A DNA stretch of 64,000 nucleotides from Saturnia japonica (GCA_033032175.1 CM065309.1:4712001-4776000), one strand, 5' to 3'; shown: positions 35,060 to 49,014, counted from the first letter of the stretch. Notes: generated by a model from the sequence alone, not told the origin. A program made the numbers and translations.

Positions 35060-38000
35060 GCTCGACCTTTCCACGTACGAATTTCAATTCACATTGAAAA
35101 GTAGAAATGTAATAAAGATCTAAACTTGAAATGTTACATGTATATCATAAACTGGCTTATAACAGTGACTACTTACATTAAATTACAAATTCCATGTAAT
35201 AAATATGAAGAATTGGAATTACAAATAATAAGAAAAACTTCTTTATACGGCATTTGAGAGAATCTCGGATATTTTTGCGAACGGAAATAACGGTTTGACA
35301 TACGGAAATGACGTCCATAAAATATATGACCAATTTTGTTTATATTTATTTTTATATAGGTAATACAATATTAATAAATAATAATTTAATTAATATTAAC
35401 AAATAAAATATATTTAGTATATCAAAAATAACAAAAAATTGTGTTTGTACTCTGTACTTGTATCAGTAAGATATTATTTAGACACGTTTATTTGTTACGC
35501 TCAGTGTAAATATTACTGGGCAGATCCATTAATTTTCAACGAAAGTGTGCGCACTAGGGTCGGCGTCTTTTATGCTGACTTTTTGAAAAGTACACCTAAA
35601 AAGGAGACGATCCTGAAAATTTGAGCCTGATATGTGCATACCCGGTATTTGAAGAATTTTTATAATTTCAAAAAAGTCGATTTTTCACTAAGTTTTAAAT
35701 ATTTGTATCTCAGCTTCTATAAAACTTAAGACTCCTGCTCAGCGGCATTTTTCTCAGTAAGACTTCTACTTTCATGAAAAAAATAGATATTTGGTCTAAA
35801 CTTATATACCAACTAATTAACTGTTTTGGTTAAATTTTACCTATTTATAAAACACTATATATGTACTGTATTTGAAGTTGAAAGTCGACCAGCAGCTAAT
35901 ATATTTTGTCGAGGTATATTTTAATGGAATCTACCCAGGTTTTGCTTAATTGTTCCGATATTGTATAGTTATAGCTATTTAAATCCCATCAAATTTTAAA
36001 AAATCGCTGTTTTTAAATAGCTAGAACTTTTTTCTCCGAACTTCGATTTGTTTCAAACTTTCAGGAAAGTTGCTTTATTATGTCCCCAAGAAGCCCTGAT
36101 AATTTTAACTAGGGAATCGACCTTATATTTCAGATATAATTTTTTATTTTCATTAATTATCATAAAATTTAATTTTCATGAATCTAATTAACCTTATTAA
36201 TTTGTTTAGTAATTTAAATGAAAACTCCATATTATACCGAACAATTTTTATCTTTTATCTTACATTTCAAATTTTAGCCATGGCCATGGTCATTATAAAA
36301 ACATTACAATATGTGAGTTTTAAAATTTGTTTTAAATAGTGGAAAAAAGGTTGGGCATGTGTATATACTAATGGTGAATACTTTCAAGGCGAAAACAATT
36401 TTGTTTGAAAATGTTGAAAAATAAAAAGTTATACCGTAAGTAAGTCTCCTTACTTTTGGGTCTCCGTAGTGTAATAATATTGTTTTCTTGATGCCATTTA
36501 TGATGTTTAAGCTGTATGCCGCAAGTTTACTACAACTGTACCTAAGTATTCGCTTTATGTAAATCAAAATTGCTTTGTATAAAGACCTCTGTATACAAAG
36601 AATGTTCTAATTTATCTAATTATTTATTCTTTTGCTCGTATAATTACATTTTAGGTACTATTGTGTAATGGAAAAATTTATTCATATACAACGAAAGGGC
36701 CGAGGATTGTATTTAGACAAGTTTAATAAACATTCATGGCATAAAGTAAAGCGTAGGAACAATTACTAAGCTTATGAAACCGTATTTATATTTGGTTAGG
36801 AATAATCGTTTACCACTTCAACTAGGCAGTTAGGGAATAATAATTTGAAAACCAAGTACGGCTTTAATTTCATATCTGAACTGGTTTTTTAGTTAAAGGT
36901 ACTTATTTAGTAGTATAAAAAATGATTAAAGTGATGTTTTAAGATGTAAACGCAAATTTAAATTCTACACTATGATGTTTCTTGCTAAACCTCTTTGTTT
37001 CATTGTAGAGAAGATAGTCACGCTCGATTTTATACGTCACTTAACATAGATTGTGACTATTCAAAGAATTATAATTTTTAATTCATCTACATAAGTACAC
37101 GCATCAACTTTTTAATACATAAAACGATTTACATATACAAAAAAGCTACAATAGTAAAAAGGGACTTAAGGAAATCAACATGCCTCACGATATGGATATT
37201 TGTGTTCGAGTAATGCCCACATCATTTATTACACATATCTTCGTAAAAATTATTCAGAGCAGATAATATAAGAATCGACTGACTTCTTATCCGTAGAAGA
37301 AAATAAAAAATCAGTAAATATTTGAGTTTAGGTAACAAACTTTTATCTACATATTCTTAAATAAATCATTCATAATAACATTACTAAGTATTTACTTTGA
37401 AATCTGCCAACATTGGGAATTGATGAATATCAGTAAAAAATCTTCCCGATATTTTTATTTTACTTTTCGCTCATACCACAATTAAAACAACTTAAGTCCC
37501 CGGAATTGATTCGAAGTAAAAAATCCTTTAATCTAAAATTCAACGAGACTAAAATGTTACGGCGTAAATATTCAAATCACCGAGCTCTGCTACAAATCAC
37601 GAGAAGATAAAGAAGCTTTATAGCAAATTGTGAAGTAGATAGATTATATTGTGTCCCACGATACGCTTTAAAGAAGAAGTTTTTACCTGTTTATTACCTC
37701 GGCTACCAACTTTTATATCGGCAATAAAGGTTATTGCCTTGTGTTAAATTTATTATTGTATTCTAATTAGTAAAAGCCTAATTTGTTTGACAATTACATT
37801 CTTTTGAATCCTACTGAATTTAAACCTCCTACGAGGCGCCAAAAACGATCTCTTGCGCTTCGAAAATTCAAATCTATATTACTCCTTGTTTCATTTCCTA
37901 TCTCATCGTCTATACTATTCCTTATCAAAAAGGTAAATAAAGCAATCGTTCGGGCTCATAAATTGAAAGGAGGTATGCAAAATTTTTACCGGTCACTTGC

Positions 38001-39650
38001 AGACTTGCTCGAATACCGGTGTGGCGGCTAACGGCTAACGACGCAATATTTAAAAGTTTCGGTGTAATAACACAAGTTGCTGTACATATTTCAGGTTTGG
38101 TGCTTAGAGGAGAGTGCCCTTGGAGTCTGGAAGCACTCGATAAATATTGAAGACGAAAGATAAGTGAGCCTTCATCCCTGTTAATATAGATTATTTGACG
38201 GTTATTTTGTATGTTATCTGCTTTCAACCAATTTTAAAATTCAATCCACCAACTACTGAAGTAGAATATGTCACACGGTATGGGTGTGGTAGTTGCCACC
38301 CCGGGAAGAAAAAATAATTACACTTAGTAATTATATTAATTATTTTACACAGTTTACAACTTTGGTCTAGGGAGATCTAAATACTTTGCCTATTTGTCAG
38401 TGATTGCCTTGTGTATGTACCTTTTTGTTAAATTAAAATCAATATCATTTTGGAAGGGCACTCTCTAGTACTCAGCTAACAATCATCTTCAAGTAATAGT
38501 TTTGCCGTCAACAAAGTGGTGTATACCGGCAGCCACACTTAAGAACCGGCTACCTTTGTAGAATTAGGGTTGTTACCTTAAGTTAATAAAAGAGTGCAAC
38601 TTAAATAACATGATATCAAACTGTAGACTCCCAAAACTCTGCTAGATATTCTCGAAGTTTCTTATAGGTGGAGGAAGTTCTGAATATTAATGTTAATTTC
38701 TTATATAACATTATCATATATCGGATGGGCATTACAATCCATGGTAATTTACAATTCGGTTGCCATTCGTCTGGGTTCCCCGGATTTATTATAGTTTAAA
38801 AAGTGCCCGGAAAGGGTATTTTAAAAGTGTTCTAGTTCACACATTAAGTTACTTAAATTAATAAAAGTCAAGTTGATTACTTTTATTTTTGTTAAAAAAC
38901 ATTTTTTAAGGAGTTCCATACAAAAACTCGATTTCACCCACATGTCCGGGGATTTTCAAGTTATCGTTAGGTGATGGCAGTTCTATCTAGAACCAACTCC
39001 GAACAGTACTTAGATCCGATTCAAACTGCGTGCGTTCCCCAGAAATCAGCTGCCTCAGACGACTAAGTTGAAGAAAGAAGAAAACTTTGAAAAAAAAAAT
39101 TGGTAGTGGTGCTTCAATAATTACCTAAACACCTACGTCCCCAGTAATACCATTATTTAACTTAGTAGTCAGTCAGTTGGTCAATACCAAGACTCCTCGA
39201 TAATCAAAAAAGTTTTCAAAGTTATTTATTACAGGTTAACTTTAAAAGCAGATAAATACCCTTGCAAAAGTTATTTAGTGTATTTAGAAACTTTGACATA
39301 AAAGTAACAAAAGTACTTCTAACTTCAAAGTATTAATCTTCCCCGTCCGTACACTGTAATCCAAGTAGCAATGACACATTGCGACCCCAAGTGGTCCGTA
39401 AATATACGAGTCCTTAATCCGTTCTGCAATGTACACAAACAGATATTTTCATTCGACAAACAAATGGATTACCGACAAATGGATTACCTAATGTGTCTAT
39501 AAATGTCCCGTAACAAAGCTGAATGTATTAAATGGACATCTGTCGCTGTTTTCCGTAGTGAAAGCTAAAATAATAATTCATTATTCCCAGTCAGAGAACG
39601 GATAAATGTTAAATTCTGCAAAATTTGATGCTTTTCCCTCAACATTAACA
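35060..39650. other. AT-rich intronic stretch, nothing recognised
   Basis: Only short ORFs up to about 100 codons with no recognisable domain, for instance around 36304-36567 and 37783-38227. No repeat with defined ends was found. Confidence 0.45.
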
Positions 39651-39659
39651 TTTTTGAAG

Positions 39660-39890
39660 CAATGATGGCTCAGTGCCAGGGTGTACGAAGACCATTACGA
39701 TCGATGTGAGTTCGAATCCCTGCAATAAGCCTGAGCTTTCGGAAGGAAAATAATATCGTGATAAAAGCATAGCATGGTGGCAGAGCATTTTCTAATGATC
39801 TACTGGCTAGCTACCGCCCTTAAGATAAAAATCTGTTGTCAAGCATCTATACGTATGTTCTGGTAGCTACACTTGAAAGCCAGTCCTCCA
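39660..39890 (+). repeat. tRNA-like SINE, type 1
   Basis: GATGGCTCAGTGCCAGGGTG (A-box region) and GTGAGTTCGAATCCCTGC (B box) precede GAGCCTGAGCTTTCGGAAGG and a body matching the reverse complement of 56140-56456. The 3' part after about 39890 is missing or diverged. Confidence 0.65.
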
Positions 39891-40789
39891 GCCAACCAAT
39901 ACATACCAACAAGGTAGGCAGAGACCACGTCATTCCACTTATAAAGATCCTGGCACACATCTTTCGCTTCTTCAACATTCATCAATCTTTCATGCATACT
40001 CGTCGTTTTAGAGTACTTTTGACCTGACCTTTCTTTGGAACGTGCCCGATTTGATCGTGAAACATTCGACTATTCCTTTCTCTTTCAATGTTCCCCTTCA
40101 CACTCGTCTTATAAATCTGTCTAGTCATTATTTTTTCATTCATCCTCTCTATATGCCCAAACTATCTAAGCATTCTCTTCTCAATACGTGTAACTACACC
40201 TTCTTTCATACCACAACGTTTCTATTATCACGCCATTTCTTGTCCTGTTACTCAGTTTCACTGCTAACATATTTCTTAGCGCTCTCTCTCATTTACTTTC
40301 ATGCTTTTTCTGCTACACCCAGCTTTCCCCTATAATAATTAGCCAGCCAAAAATAAAAATAAACTTTTCGTAGCATATTTATTAGCACCAATGCTTCAAG
40401 TTTCGCGAACAACCAGTGTACATTTAGCCACCAGATGTCTTTCGTCATGATATAATTAGGGCGGTGAAATGTCGGATACCGTTAATAGTTCACCATCTCT
40501 ATATTGTCGACTATATACAAAATACATTTCATTTTGTATACGTTATATAACGAAAAGTGACACGTTCTTGAAATTTCACTCTCATTTCTCGTCCCACAAT
40601 CGAATAACCCCCTAAGAAGTCAAAAAGGACGACGTTCTTCAAAGTTTCGAAGTTTGTCTCTCAATCTCTATAGATGTTAGAATCTGCCGTCCTAGATTCG
40701 GAAGAAAAATGTAGAACAGAAGCGATATAAATAGTGAAATAAAATTCGATTTTTTTTAATTTTCACTTAAACAATATTTCAATAAATAT

Positions 40790-41420
40790 TTTCCTTTTTC
40801 ATCGAATTCAACAAAAGACAGGAGGGTACTCAATTCGAATGTATTTTTTGCATTTTCAGCCATATCTTCTTTGTTTATCAACCGATTTGGATGATTATTT
40901 TTTGTTTAATAGAAGATACCTCAAGGGTGGACCATTTTAATTTTTTGGCATTGGACTTTCAACTTCGAAGACACACTTGGAAAGTCTTCAAAATCATTGA
41001 AGTTAGTTTTGTTTTTTGTTAAAAGTTGTAATAATGCACTTCGTAGTATATCATACATTAAAATTGTTTTCGGTTTATATTTACCGCTATTATAATACCA
41101 TGTACATGTATTTATTTCTGTTTTTCCTAGTAAAAGCGTCAACTTTGTGATTTCGCTGTTTAAACTTAGATTTTACATATATTCATTAAATGACTCGCAT
41201 GAAATCAACATACAAACAATAACTTTTGAAGTGATAACTTCCTATGGAAGGGTAAACCGCTTCGTAATGTAACGCATTACGGCGCTACTCTGTCTGGCTT
41301 CCCTTTCTCTCACGCATACGGCAGCTGTAAGCAGGCTCCTCTTCTCTCACTTTAACCCACAACGCTAGCTGTATTTCGGACAGACGCTTCTCCCTCTCTC
41401 TCCACTCAGTTTTAAAATGT
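40790..41420. repeat. Decayed dispersed repeat
   Basis: TTCAACAAAAGACAGGAGGG at 40810 recurs as TTCAACAAAAGACGGGATGT at 50942, and AAGTGATAACTTCCTATGG + AAGGG recurs eroded near 9850. GTAATGTAACGCATTACGGC at 41266 is palindromic. Likely an old transposon. Confidence 0.35.
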
Positions 41421-42849
41421 ACATATTCAAGAATTGTAACTAAGGATAAAATATATTTTATAATCAATAAAAGATTTTATTAATAAATAATCTTTCCTCG
41501 CATTATCATAATATACATAAAGTTTAAGTAATAACCTAAGCTTTTCTCAAGTCAAACAATTTCAATATTAAATAGTTCAACTTAGATTAGTTTAAGTTAT
41601 CACGTCTGTCGAGCGTCCCGAAACGCACACGTTTTTTTTTGTCTTTGAAATCATCAGCAAAATAATTACCGAATGTGGAGAATTTGTAATAACATTTTTG
41701 TTTAAGAGACAATATTTTTATTGTCTTTCCTTATTAGTATTTCAAAATAATATATAATTATATTTATAAAATGTATTTATTAAACACACTATACAATGCA
41801 AGACTGAGCTAGGAAAATAGGAATCTCCAGATGATTGTTAGCAATATATAGTCTCAGGTAACATAATAAAGGAATGTATGTAGTATATATATTATTGTAT
41901 ATGGGTTAGTATCAATCTCCCCGGCCCAGCCGTCAGACGACGCAAATGGCTCGGAATATCTCGTCTTATAATAAATCTGCAAAGGTGGCCGTACATTTAG
42001 AATTTCTCAGAAAGCATCTTTCGACTTCTATATCAAAGTTTTATCGCAAATATTGCGAATGCCATTTAAAAGAAGGGAACTTTATGGAAAATCTCTTTTA
42101 AAATACTTATTCTTTGCATAACATCTGCTATTCTGGCCCATACATGTATGTACCTTGGAAATCGATCCTTATTTTCATATTGCATTTGGATAATTTGTTC
42201 TCTCCTTATAAACATAATACAGGAAATATCCTTAATTTAGGGCAAGACTATAACGAAAATATTTAACATTTTTACCTATCATTTCAAATAATAATAACCC
42301 GAAATTCATAAATTTTCAATAACAACGGCGCAATAATTATAGGAACATGGTCACACACGGTCATTTCATTTCAAATTAAGTATGCCTAGTCACGTGTGGG
42401 ATCATTCGTAACTGCAACCACTAAAGTATTATACTTTTGTATCACGAAGCCTTTTCGATTAGACTTATAAAAGGCACAGTTAACACCCACATAAACTTGT
42501 TTGTAGTTATACATAACACTATAAAATAATTGGTATCCATCAGACGTATTGATAAGTCGTAATTCAACGAACAATTAACGAATAATTTAATAAAGACATC
42601 AAGCAACGTGAATGTATCCAGGAACAGCCTCGGAACTAAATTAGAACACGTTCGAACTGTGAGACTAAATAAACATTGGTCGAACGTGTTGCGCTAGACT
42701 ATGTATAGTTGATAGACCGCTAGCGGCCGTAAATATCCACGATAAACCCAATATAGACACAAATAGACTTCACGTCGCATCCAGTTTGTTCTTAGCTTTT
42801 TGGATTTCATATTCTGTGACCAATATATTTTTTTATCGTTATAAGTTTA

Positions 42850-42970
42850 GCGTATTGGCCACAATCTTACCTGATATTAAGTGACGATGTGGTCCAAGAT
42901 GGTAGCACGCTAAGCATAGTGGAAGACTGGCTCTCAAGTGCTGCTACCGGAACACATCTATTGATGTGAT
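42850..42970 (-). repeat. tRNA-like SINE, type 1, 3' half
   Basis: GCCACAATCTTACCTGATAT, GATGTGGTCCAAGATGGTAG and GAAGACTGGCTCTCAAGTGC match the tail half of the 56140-56456 copy. The head is absent. Confidence 0.55.
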
Positions 42971-43722
42971 TAATAATTGTTTTTTTATAATTATAACTTT
43001 AATAACCAAATTTTCCAGATGATAAAAAGGCATAGTAGTAGTAGTAAGAGCACTAGTCTATTTTATTGCAAAAGGTTATCTAAGCAACAACGATTTCATA
43101 AGAAATATATGCGAAAAATGTTTTGCGATTTCTTTCATTTTTGTAGGTACTCTAACCTCAATTGGTCCCATAGAGTTTATTGATTCTTATAAGAAACAGG
43201 ATCGATTGGCATGAAAAGAGTTTTTGTGTATATTTGCCCATTTTCTTGCTGACTTTACACTACAAAAAAAATTTGTAAATGCAGGCCAAAATGTTAAGGA
43301 GCTCAGAAAGTTTTCCTATAGCTACATTGGTTAAGGTATCTACTCTTACAACACAGCCTGTATAAAAGAAGAAATTCTAACTAACGAGTGTTCAGAGAGC
43401 ATAAGAAATAACCAAAACTACAAATATGATATTTCGACGGTTGGTTTTCTGAGTGGTGGTTTAAAAAAGGAACGAAAGATTCTATATGAGTTCTGCTAAT
43501 TTTGAATTTGGAGTTTCGATTACAAATAAAAAAATACTTATTTTCACGGCATAACATTTTTCGAATACCCTAAATGCAAAATTTTACTTTTCCCTTATAG
43601 ATGGAACGCTCTCATTCTTAAATCAGTTAAACGTATTTGAAGCATAAAAATCGTCTGCGACTCAAACGAGCCGATGTAAATAAATCGCTCTATTACACAA
43701 AGACTCAAGGAATGCCACTTAC

Positions 43723-43808
43723 AACGGTTCAGCTGTGTCAATGTAGAATCCAAGGGATTATGTCGGAAATAAACGCCTTGACCTACTTGATATGGGTGAC
43801 GTTTCACT
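43723..43808 (-). CDS. Speculative internal exon
   Basis: Between an acceptor (ATCATTGTTTAG) and a strong donor (CCGTT|GTAAGTGG), the minus strand reads V-K-R-H-P-Y-Q-V-G-Q-G-V-Y-F-R-H-N-P-L-D and on to L-N-R. It would enter needing one base and leave in phase 1, which does not fit between GPCR exons E1 and E2 as a simple insertion. It could be chance or part of a nested gene. Confidence 0.15.
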
Positions 43809-43904
43809 CTAAACAATGATTCAAATATTATACCGGGTCATTGCTAAAAACTATTTCAAGATGTACATCTTGTTCTTAATTATTACTTTAACTCCGTTAC
43901 ACCT

Positions 43905-44364
43905 ATTCAAAAATCTATACAATTAAAAAATATTGAAGTGTCTGTTTGTAATGTCAAAATAACAGTTTTTTACTAAATGCATATGAAAGTATGTACGATA
44001 CATATAAACAAAACATTAATTTTTAAAATTATTATCTGTCTGTCTGTTTATTCCGGGTAATCTCCGAAACGGTTGGACCGATTTTGACGGGACTTTGACT
44101 GGCAGATAGCTGATATTATAAAAGCATAAATTGGGCTACTTTCATTTGAGAAAAATAATTAGAGTTCCGCACAAATTAATGTATTACATAATTTTAAATA
44201 CATATTAGAAAGACCTCCAAATAAGACAACGAGTGCATATGTATATCTTATAAGAATCACCCACAATAAGCATTTTTGTCTTTAAAATAGCCGGGATCGG
44301 GGGAACATTATTCGCACGGGCATTCTGTAGTCCACGTGAGCGAAGCGGCGGGCACAGCTAGTTA
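43905..44364 (+). mobile_element. Helitron-like repeat, family A, copy 2
   Basis: ATATTGAAGTGTCTGTTTGT head, TCTGTCTGTCTGTTTATTCC + GGGTAATCTCCG, CGGTTGGACCGATTTTGACG, and tail GTAGTCCACGTGAGCGAAGC + GGCGGGCACAGCTAGT. Confidence 0.6.
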
Positions 44365-44585
44365 TAAATAAAAGATAACATTATATAGTTTGACAAAATA
44401 TATATACATTGTTTTAAATCTAATAATAACAAAATCTCAAAGCATGATGATCATATTCTGCGAATTAGGGAAGTAATAAAAGTATAATTAATTGTACCAT
44501 CCATCCAGTAAACATCAACTACCACCAACCATTTAATAAAATCAATAAAATTTTAAATGCATATTTAAAAATATATATTAAGTTA

Positions 44586-46354
44586 GGGGTTTAAAAGCAA
44601 AATCGCTTCAGTCCAAAATTGTAATTTTTTAACTGAGTATACCAGATTGTAGTGTTCGAAAGCAGCAACACTATAATAAAAACATGAAAAATCAAATTCA
44701 CCATGATCCAAGACAAAATGTACTTTAAAAGTGGCGTTCAAATGCAAAACCGCTTCGATCCAAAATTTGTTAGGAGCAAATCAGCTTCTGTCACAGTCAA
44801 CCAATTAGAAGCCGCCATTTCAAAATTACTAAGATGGATAATTTGTATTTTTTCTTTGGATGTCGATTGTAGATAGTGTCTGATATTTGTGTGTTTTCTG
44901 CTTAATTTTAAGTGTAATGGAAGAAAATATTCAACCTGCTTGTGCAGGACTAGCTAGAAAACGTTTCAGATATTAACACCAATAGTAGCAAACATGGAAA
45001 AAGACAGAAAGATAACAAATAATTCACTAGCAATTTGTTCGTTATGCTACAGTCTGCAGAAGACTTCTACAATAATTTGCTATTAACATTTTCTTTTGCA
45101 TATTATTCCTTTCATCTATTTTTGCTTTTTATCCATATTTTCCTATTATCTGTACTATATGTTATACATTTTTTTCACAAAGATTTTTCGCAATTACCTG
45201 CATTTCGACATAATAAAAAGGTATTTACAATTCTGAAAACGTAGTTTTGGCTAATGCAAGAAAATCATGAAATTCATTGACTGCTAGTTGCCCTTGATCC
45301 AAAAATCAACGCCACTAAAATAATATAGGTGTTGTCACTTGCTACTACTGGATGTGAAAATAGTACGAAAGCCTTGATGTGCACATTTAAATAAGCGACA
45401 ACGACAGCGACTCAGATTACAAAAGGCCAGGCAGCTTCAAGTTGAAGATGGGAAAGAAAATATTTAGTGAAAATGCCTTTTCATTAACGAAATACGGATC
45501 AACACACACTTGGTTAACCGACATCGCCGTGTCTAAAGAATGCCTAGTGCCTCTAAAAAACGGACAGCGGAACAGTTCAAAAAGTTCTTCTTTTTGTTGC
45601 GGAATAATGGTTGGAGCTAAAACGCTTTTAATCCCAAATCAAAGTTATATGACTAGAAAGTACAAAACAGCTGTTATCGATGGTATCGTCAGGGCGGGCG
45701 TTCAGAACAATTAAGGGCACCAATTCATGTTTATTAATGATAACGCACTGGTACATTCAGCTGGATGTGTTAACGCGGTTCTTCATGAATACAACATCGC
45801 ACAATTACATTGGTCTGTCGACTCGTCTGATGTAAACTCCATCGAGCACACACAATGTGCTCTTAAGCGGGATTTTTGAAATCGGCCGCCATCTCTACAG
45901 AACCTCTATTTCTAATATCAGGCAAGTCGCCATTCAAGAATGTGACAGGTTACCACCAAAATTTCTGGATAACTTTATTCAAATCATGCCCAAGAGAATT
46001 TTATAAATAAATATATCATATTTCTGCCTAAACTTGTGTTAATTTGAAGTCAGTATACTTTACGTCAATGTCACTTTTTGACAGTTGACGAATAAATCAG
46101 TGAGATGCAAATTCGCTTCGATCCAAAGCTATGAAAATGCAAAGACACCTTAGTCCAAAACTATTTATGAATTTTTAAACAATTTATTGTATTTTTTTAA
46201 TATTTAAGGATATGTTGTTTCAATCATAAGTTCTAATTATCAAATCTATACCAAAAAAATCTTGCTATTAAATGAATTTCCTACGCCATAGCAGAAAATC
46301 ATAAATATCTCAATTAGGTGTTTTGTGACTGAAGCGTCTTTGCTTTTAAACCCC
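44586..46354 (+). mobile_element. Tc1-type DNA transposon, inactive, both ends present
   Basis: The terminal inverted repeats GGGGTTTAAAAGCAAA..CGCTTCAGTC match at 26 of 28 positions (44586-44613 and 46327-46354), with TA at the left flank. The interior holds broken transposase pieces on the plus strand: E-C-L-V-P-L-K-N (45541), then N-D-N-A-L-V-H-S-A-G (45738, second catalytic D) and S-D-V-N-S-I-E-H (45828, third acidic region), closing with I-Q-I-M-P-K-R-I-L and TAA. Stops and frameshifts disrupt the rest. It carries extra internal copies of the terminal motif at 44738, 46105 and 46137. The order of motifs fits a DD34E transposase. Confidence 0.8.
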
Positions 46355-47396
46355 TCAAGTAAAGTAAAGATTCGATTCAAGATATCGATATCATAGTTTC
46401 GTGTGCTGTAAATTTTATGCCAAATATTATATTTTCTTGGTCTAAGGTCAAATAGCAAATTATACAAAATTAAAAACGTATTATTATTGATTATTAAATT
46501 AAATTATTATTGATTTTATACATAAACTATAAAAAAAACTGTATTACTGTTTTGATTAGTGCTCTCTAGTTATCTTTCTCAGTCAGCAAATCATGTATAT
46601 ATCGTTAAAGTAAATATTAGTGTTTCTACTGAACTAGAACTATGGAACATGTTTCGATATTTTGTTGGTTGGTTGTCAGCAACAGAAATTTAAATTTTAT
46701 AACAAATCATTAAAAAAAATGTATAATACAATAAGCTATAAATTAGTCACATAATATGTTGGTACGTTCAAATTACAAATGTAGTAACATTTAAATTTGT
46801 CATATTTAAATCTGCCATTAAGGGGCCATCCATAAATTACGTCACACGTTTAGGGGAGGGAGGAGGTTGACGAAGTGTGACATTGTGTGACAAGGGCTAG
46901 GGAGGGGTCCCAAATTTTCTGACATCACATTTTTTCAAAATATATTTTTTTATATCTAAGTACATAAGAACTTCTTTAAGTCGAAAACCTCCCAAACTTG
47001 AAAGAATGTATTCCCTTCCATTCAAGCCCCAAAACCTCCGTTGCACTAAATCTCAACTCTCTAGTCAAAATAACCAGAGAAAAAATTAAATTGGACTTCT
47101 GTTTCTTTGACCTCTTAATATTCGATAAGATATAGTAATTTTTCTTACGTTTAGTTATAACATAGAAATTAAATAAGTCTTGAAATTAGTTTTCTACGTT
47201 ATTAATGACGTCAGCGTGTACTTAGTAGGTTCTTTACCGACTAAAAATAAAAGAGTCTGCTTGTAAATAGCGGTTGCAAGTTCAGATAAGGAGGGACCTA
47301 CACTGAATAATCGTAGAATGGAGAGAACTAGCTAAACATAATATGTCTGAGTGTAAAAATATGACTGAGTCATACGCACATAATATAGCATACCAT

Positions 47397-47645
47397 TACG
47401 CCTGTATCCCTGAAGGTTTAGTATGCAGAGGTGTACTTAATGTACACTCACAGTTCGCCGGGTATTTTTAGGTCCTACGTATTAGGGGGCGAGCCTATTG
47501 CCATTAATAGGGCACAAAGTTTAACTCCGAGCTGCTACTGAGAATTTCACAGAAACCCCCAATAACACTTTGCTCGACCTGGGAATCAAACCCAGGGCTT
47601 CGAGCATAGCAGTCGCGCTTACGACCTCTAGGGTAATGAGGCAGA
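47397..47645 (-). repeat. tRNA-derived SINE, type 2, copy 2
   Basis: Minus strand CTGCCTCATTACCCTAGAGG, then CCTGGGTTTGATTCCCAGGT (well preserved B box) and a body shared with 32762-33022. Nested inside the DDE transposon, so inserted later than it. Confidence 0.7.
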
Positions 47646-47854
47646 CTTTCTTTTATTTCAGCTTATCATTTAGAAATATAGAAATATAGAAATTAGAAAC
47701 TTTTTTTTACAACTTGATTATTTGAAACTTATTACCTTTATAGTTCGAAGAAAAATAAGTTACCGACTTTAAGAATATTATTGACAATGTAAGTACACCA
47801 TTGTTTCTTAGAAACTATTCTTAAAAACTATGCAAACCAGATTCTACTCTACAT

Positions 47855-49014
47855 TTGAAACATAAAGATGGCACATTCTGTACTGCTACGATAAGAAACC
47901 TTGAATCTTTAACTTCAATTTTGGGCCCTGATCATGTTTTCTTTTTATCCATGGATGACAAAGCACGCGTGCCATTGGGTATTACAGCAGCAAATGCTCA
48001 AGCACCAATATTAATGCACTTTGATTATCGAGTAAAATTACCGGATCATGATTTTGTAGTTGCTGAAAAACATAAACTTATTCACTCTGTTTATGCAGGT
48101 ACAGGCAATTCGTAATGGAAAGCATTCTTCTTCTAATGCAGAAAGTCATGCCACAGACATACATAACCTTTCTGAAATACCTGCTTTCAAACACTTTATA
48201 AGAACTCGAAAAGGTTTTATAAAACCTGTATTTATTTTTACTTGCGATGGTGGTCCCAACGAAAATCCAAGATACGAGCGAGTTATAGTTTCAACTTTAC
48301 AACATTTTAAAGATTTCGACTTGGATGCTATTTACATTGCCACAACTGCTCCAGGAAGAAGTGCTTTTAACAGGGTGGAACGACGAATGGCGCCTCTTAG
48401 TCGTGAACTTACTGGTGTTATATTAAAGCATGACAATTTCGGTTCACATCTCGATTCCAGTAATCAAACTACTGACTTGGTGTTAGAAAAATGAAACTTT
48501 GAGAGTGCAGGCATTGTTCTGGCTAACATTTGGAGCCAAATGGTGATTGATGATTTTCCTGTGGTTGCCGAATTCATTGCGCCAACAAATACTAGACTGG
48601 ATATCGAACAGGCTAAGATATTGAAAAATGATGCGATTTGGTACGCACATCATGTACGTGAATCACAATATTTATTGCAAATAGTAAATTGCGAGGATGT
48701 TCTATGTTGTGGTGTGTGACGATCTAGCCTTTGGCGACTATTACGAGAGGGGTTTTTACCACCACCCGTTTTGATGAAACAGACGTGTAACGGGTATGTT
48801 ATCATAGAAAAAGATGAATGTGAAAGAAAATTCGCTCCACTGTTACTTCAGCTATCTTTGGATCTCCGAGCTTCAATCACATAAAACGCAAGAAGAAGTA
48901 TTGCCCATCGCGAAAATTCGGCCTCAAAGAATTGCTGCTAGACGTGCCAGGGAAATTCTTTGTTTGAATGATGACAATGCTTTATGGTTAGGTAAGAAGA
49001 TGTTGACACAATGA
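47855..49014 (+). pseudogene. Broken DDE-like transposase of the 2.6-kb element
   Basis: Frame 1 (47855-48115) contains F-F-L-S-M-D-D-K-A-R-V-P-L-G and A-P-I-L-M-H. A frameshift near 48105, with probable loss of some residues, leads to frame 2 (from 48060 to the TGA at 48492), with N-G-K-H-S-S-S-N, F-T-C-D-G-G-P-N-E-N-P-R-Y and F-N-R-V-E-R-R-M-A-P-L-S-R-E-L. After that stop the same frame continues recognisably (N-F-E-S-A-G..., P-V-V-A-E-F, H-V-R-E-S-Q-Y, then C-C-G-V) to another TGA near 48718, then a third piece around 48800-49014. The aspartates of SMDDK and TCDGG and the glutamate of NRVERR are plausible RNase H-fold catalytic acids (inference). Not functional as it stands. Confidence 0.75.

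Noticed and set aside
37783..38227. Overlapping 82- and 100-codon ORFs on opposite strands
   Set aside because: Neither has a recognisable motif or exon borders; they overlap each other and look like chance or an old repeat.
45035..45244. 69-codon hydrophobic ORF
   Set aside because: Lies within the Tc1 element and does not match transposase order; likely out of frame.
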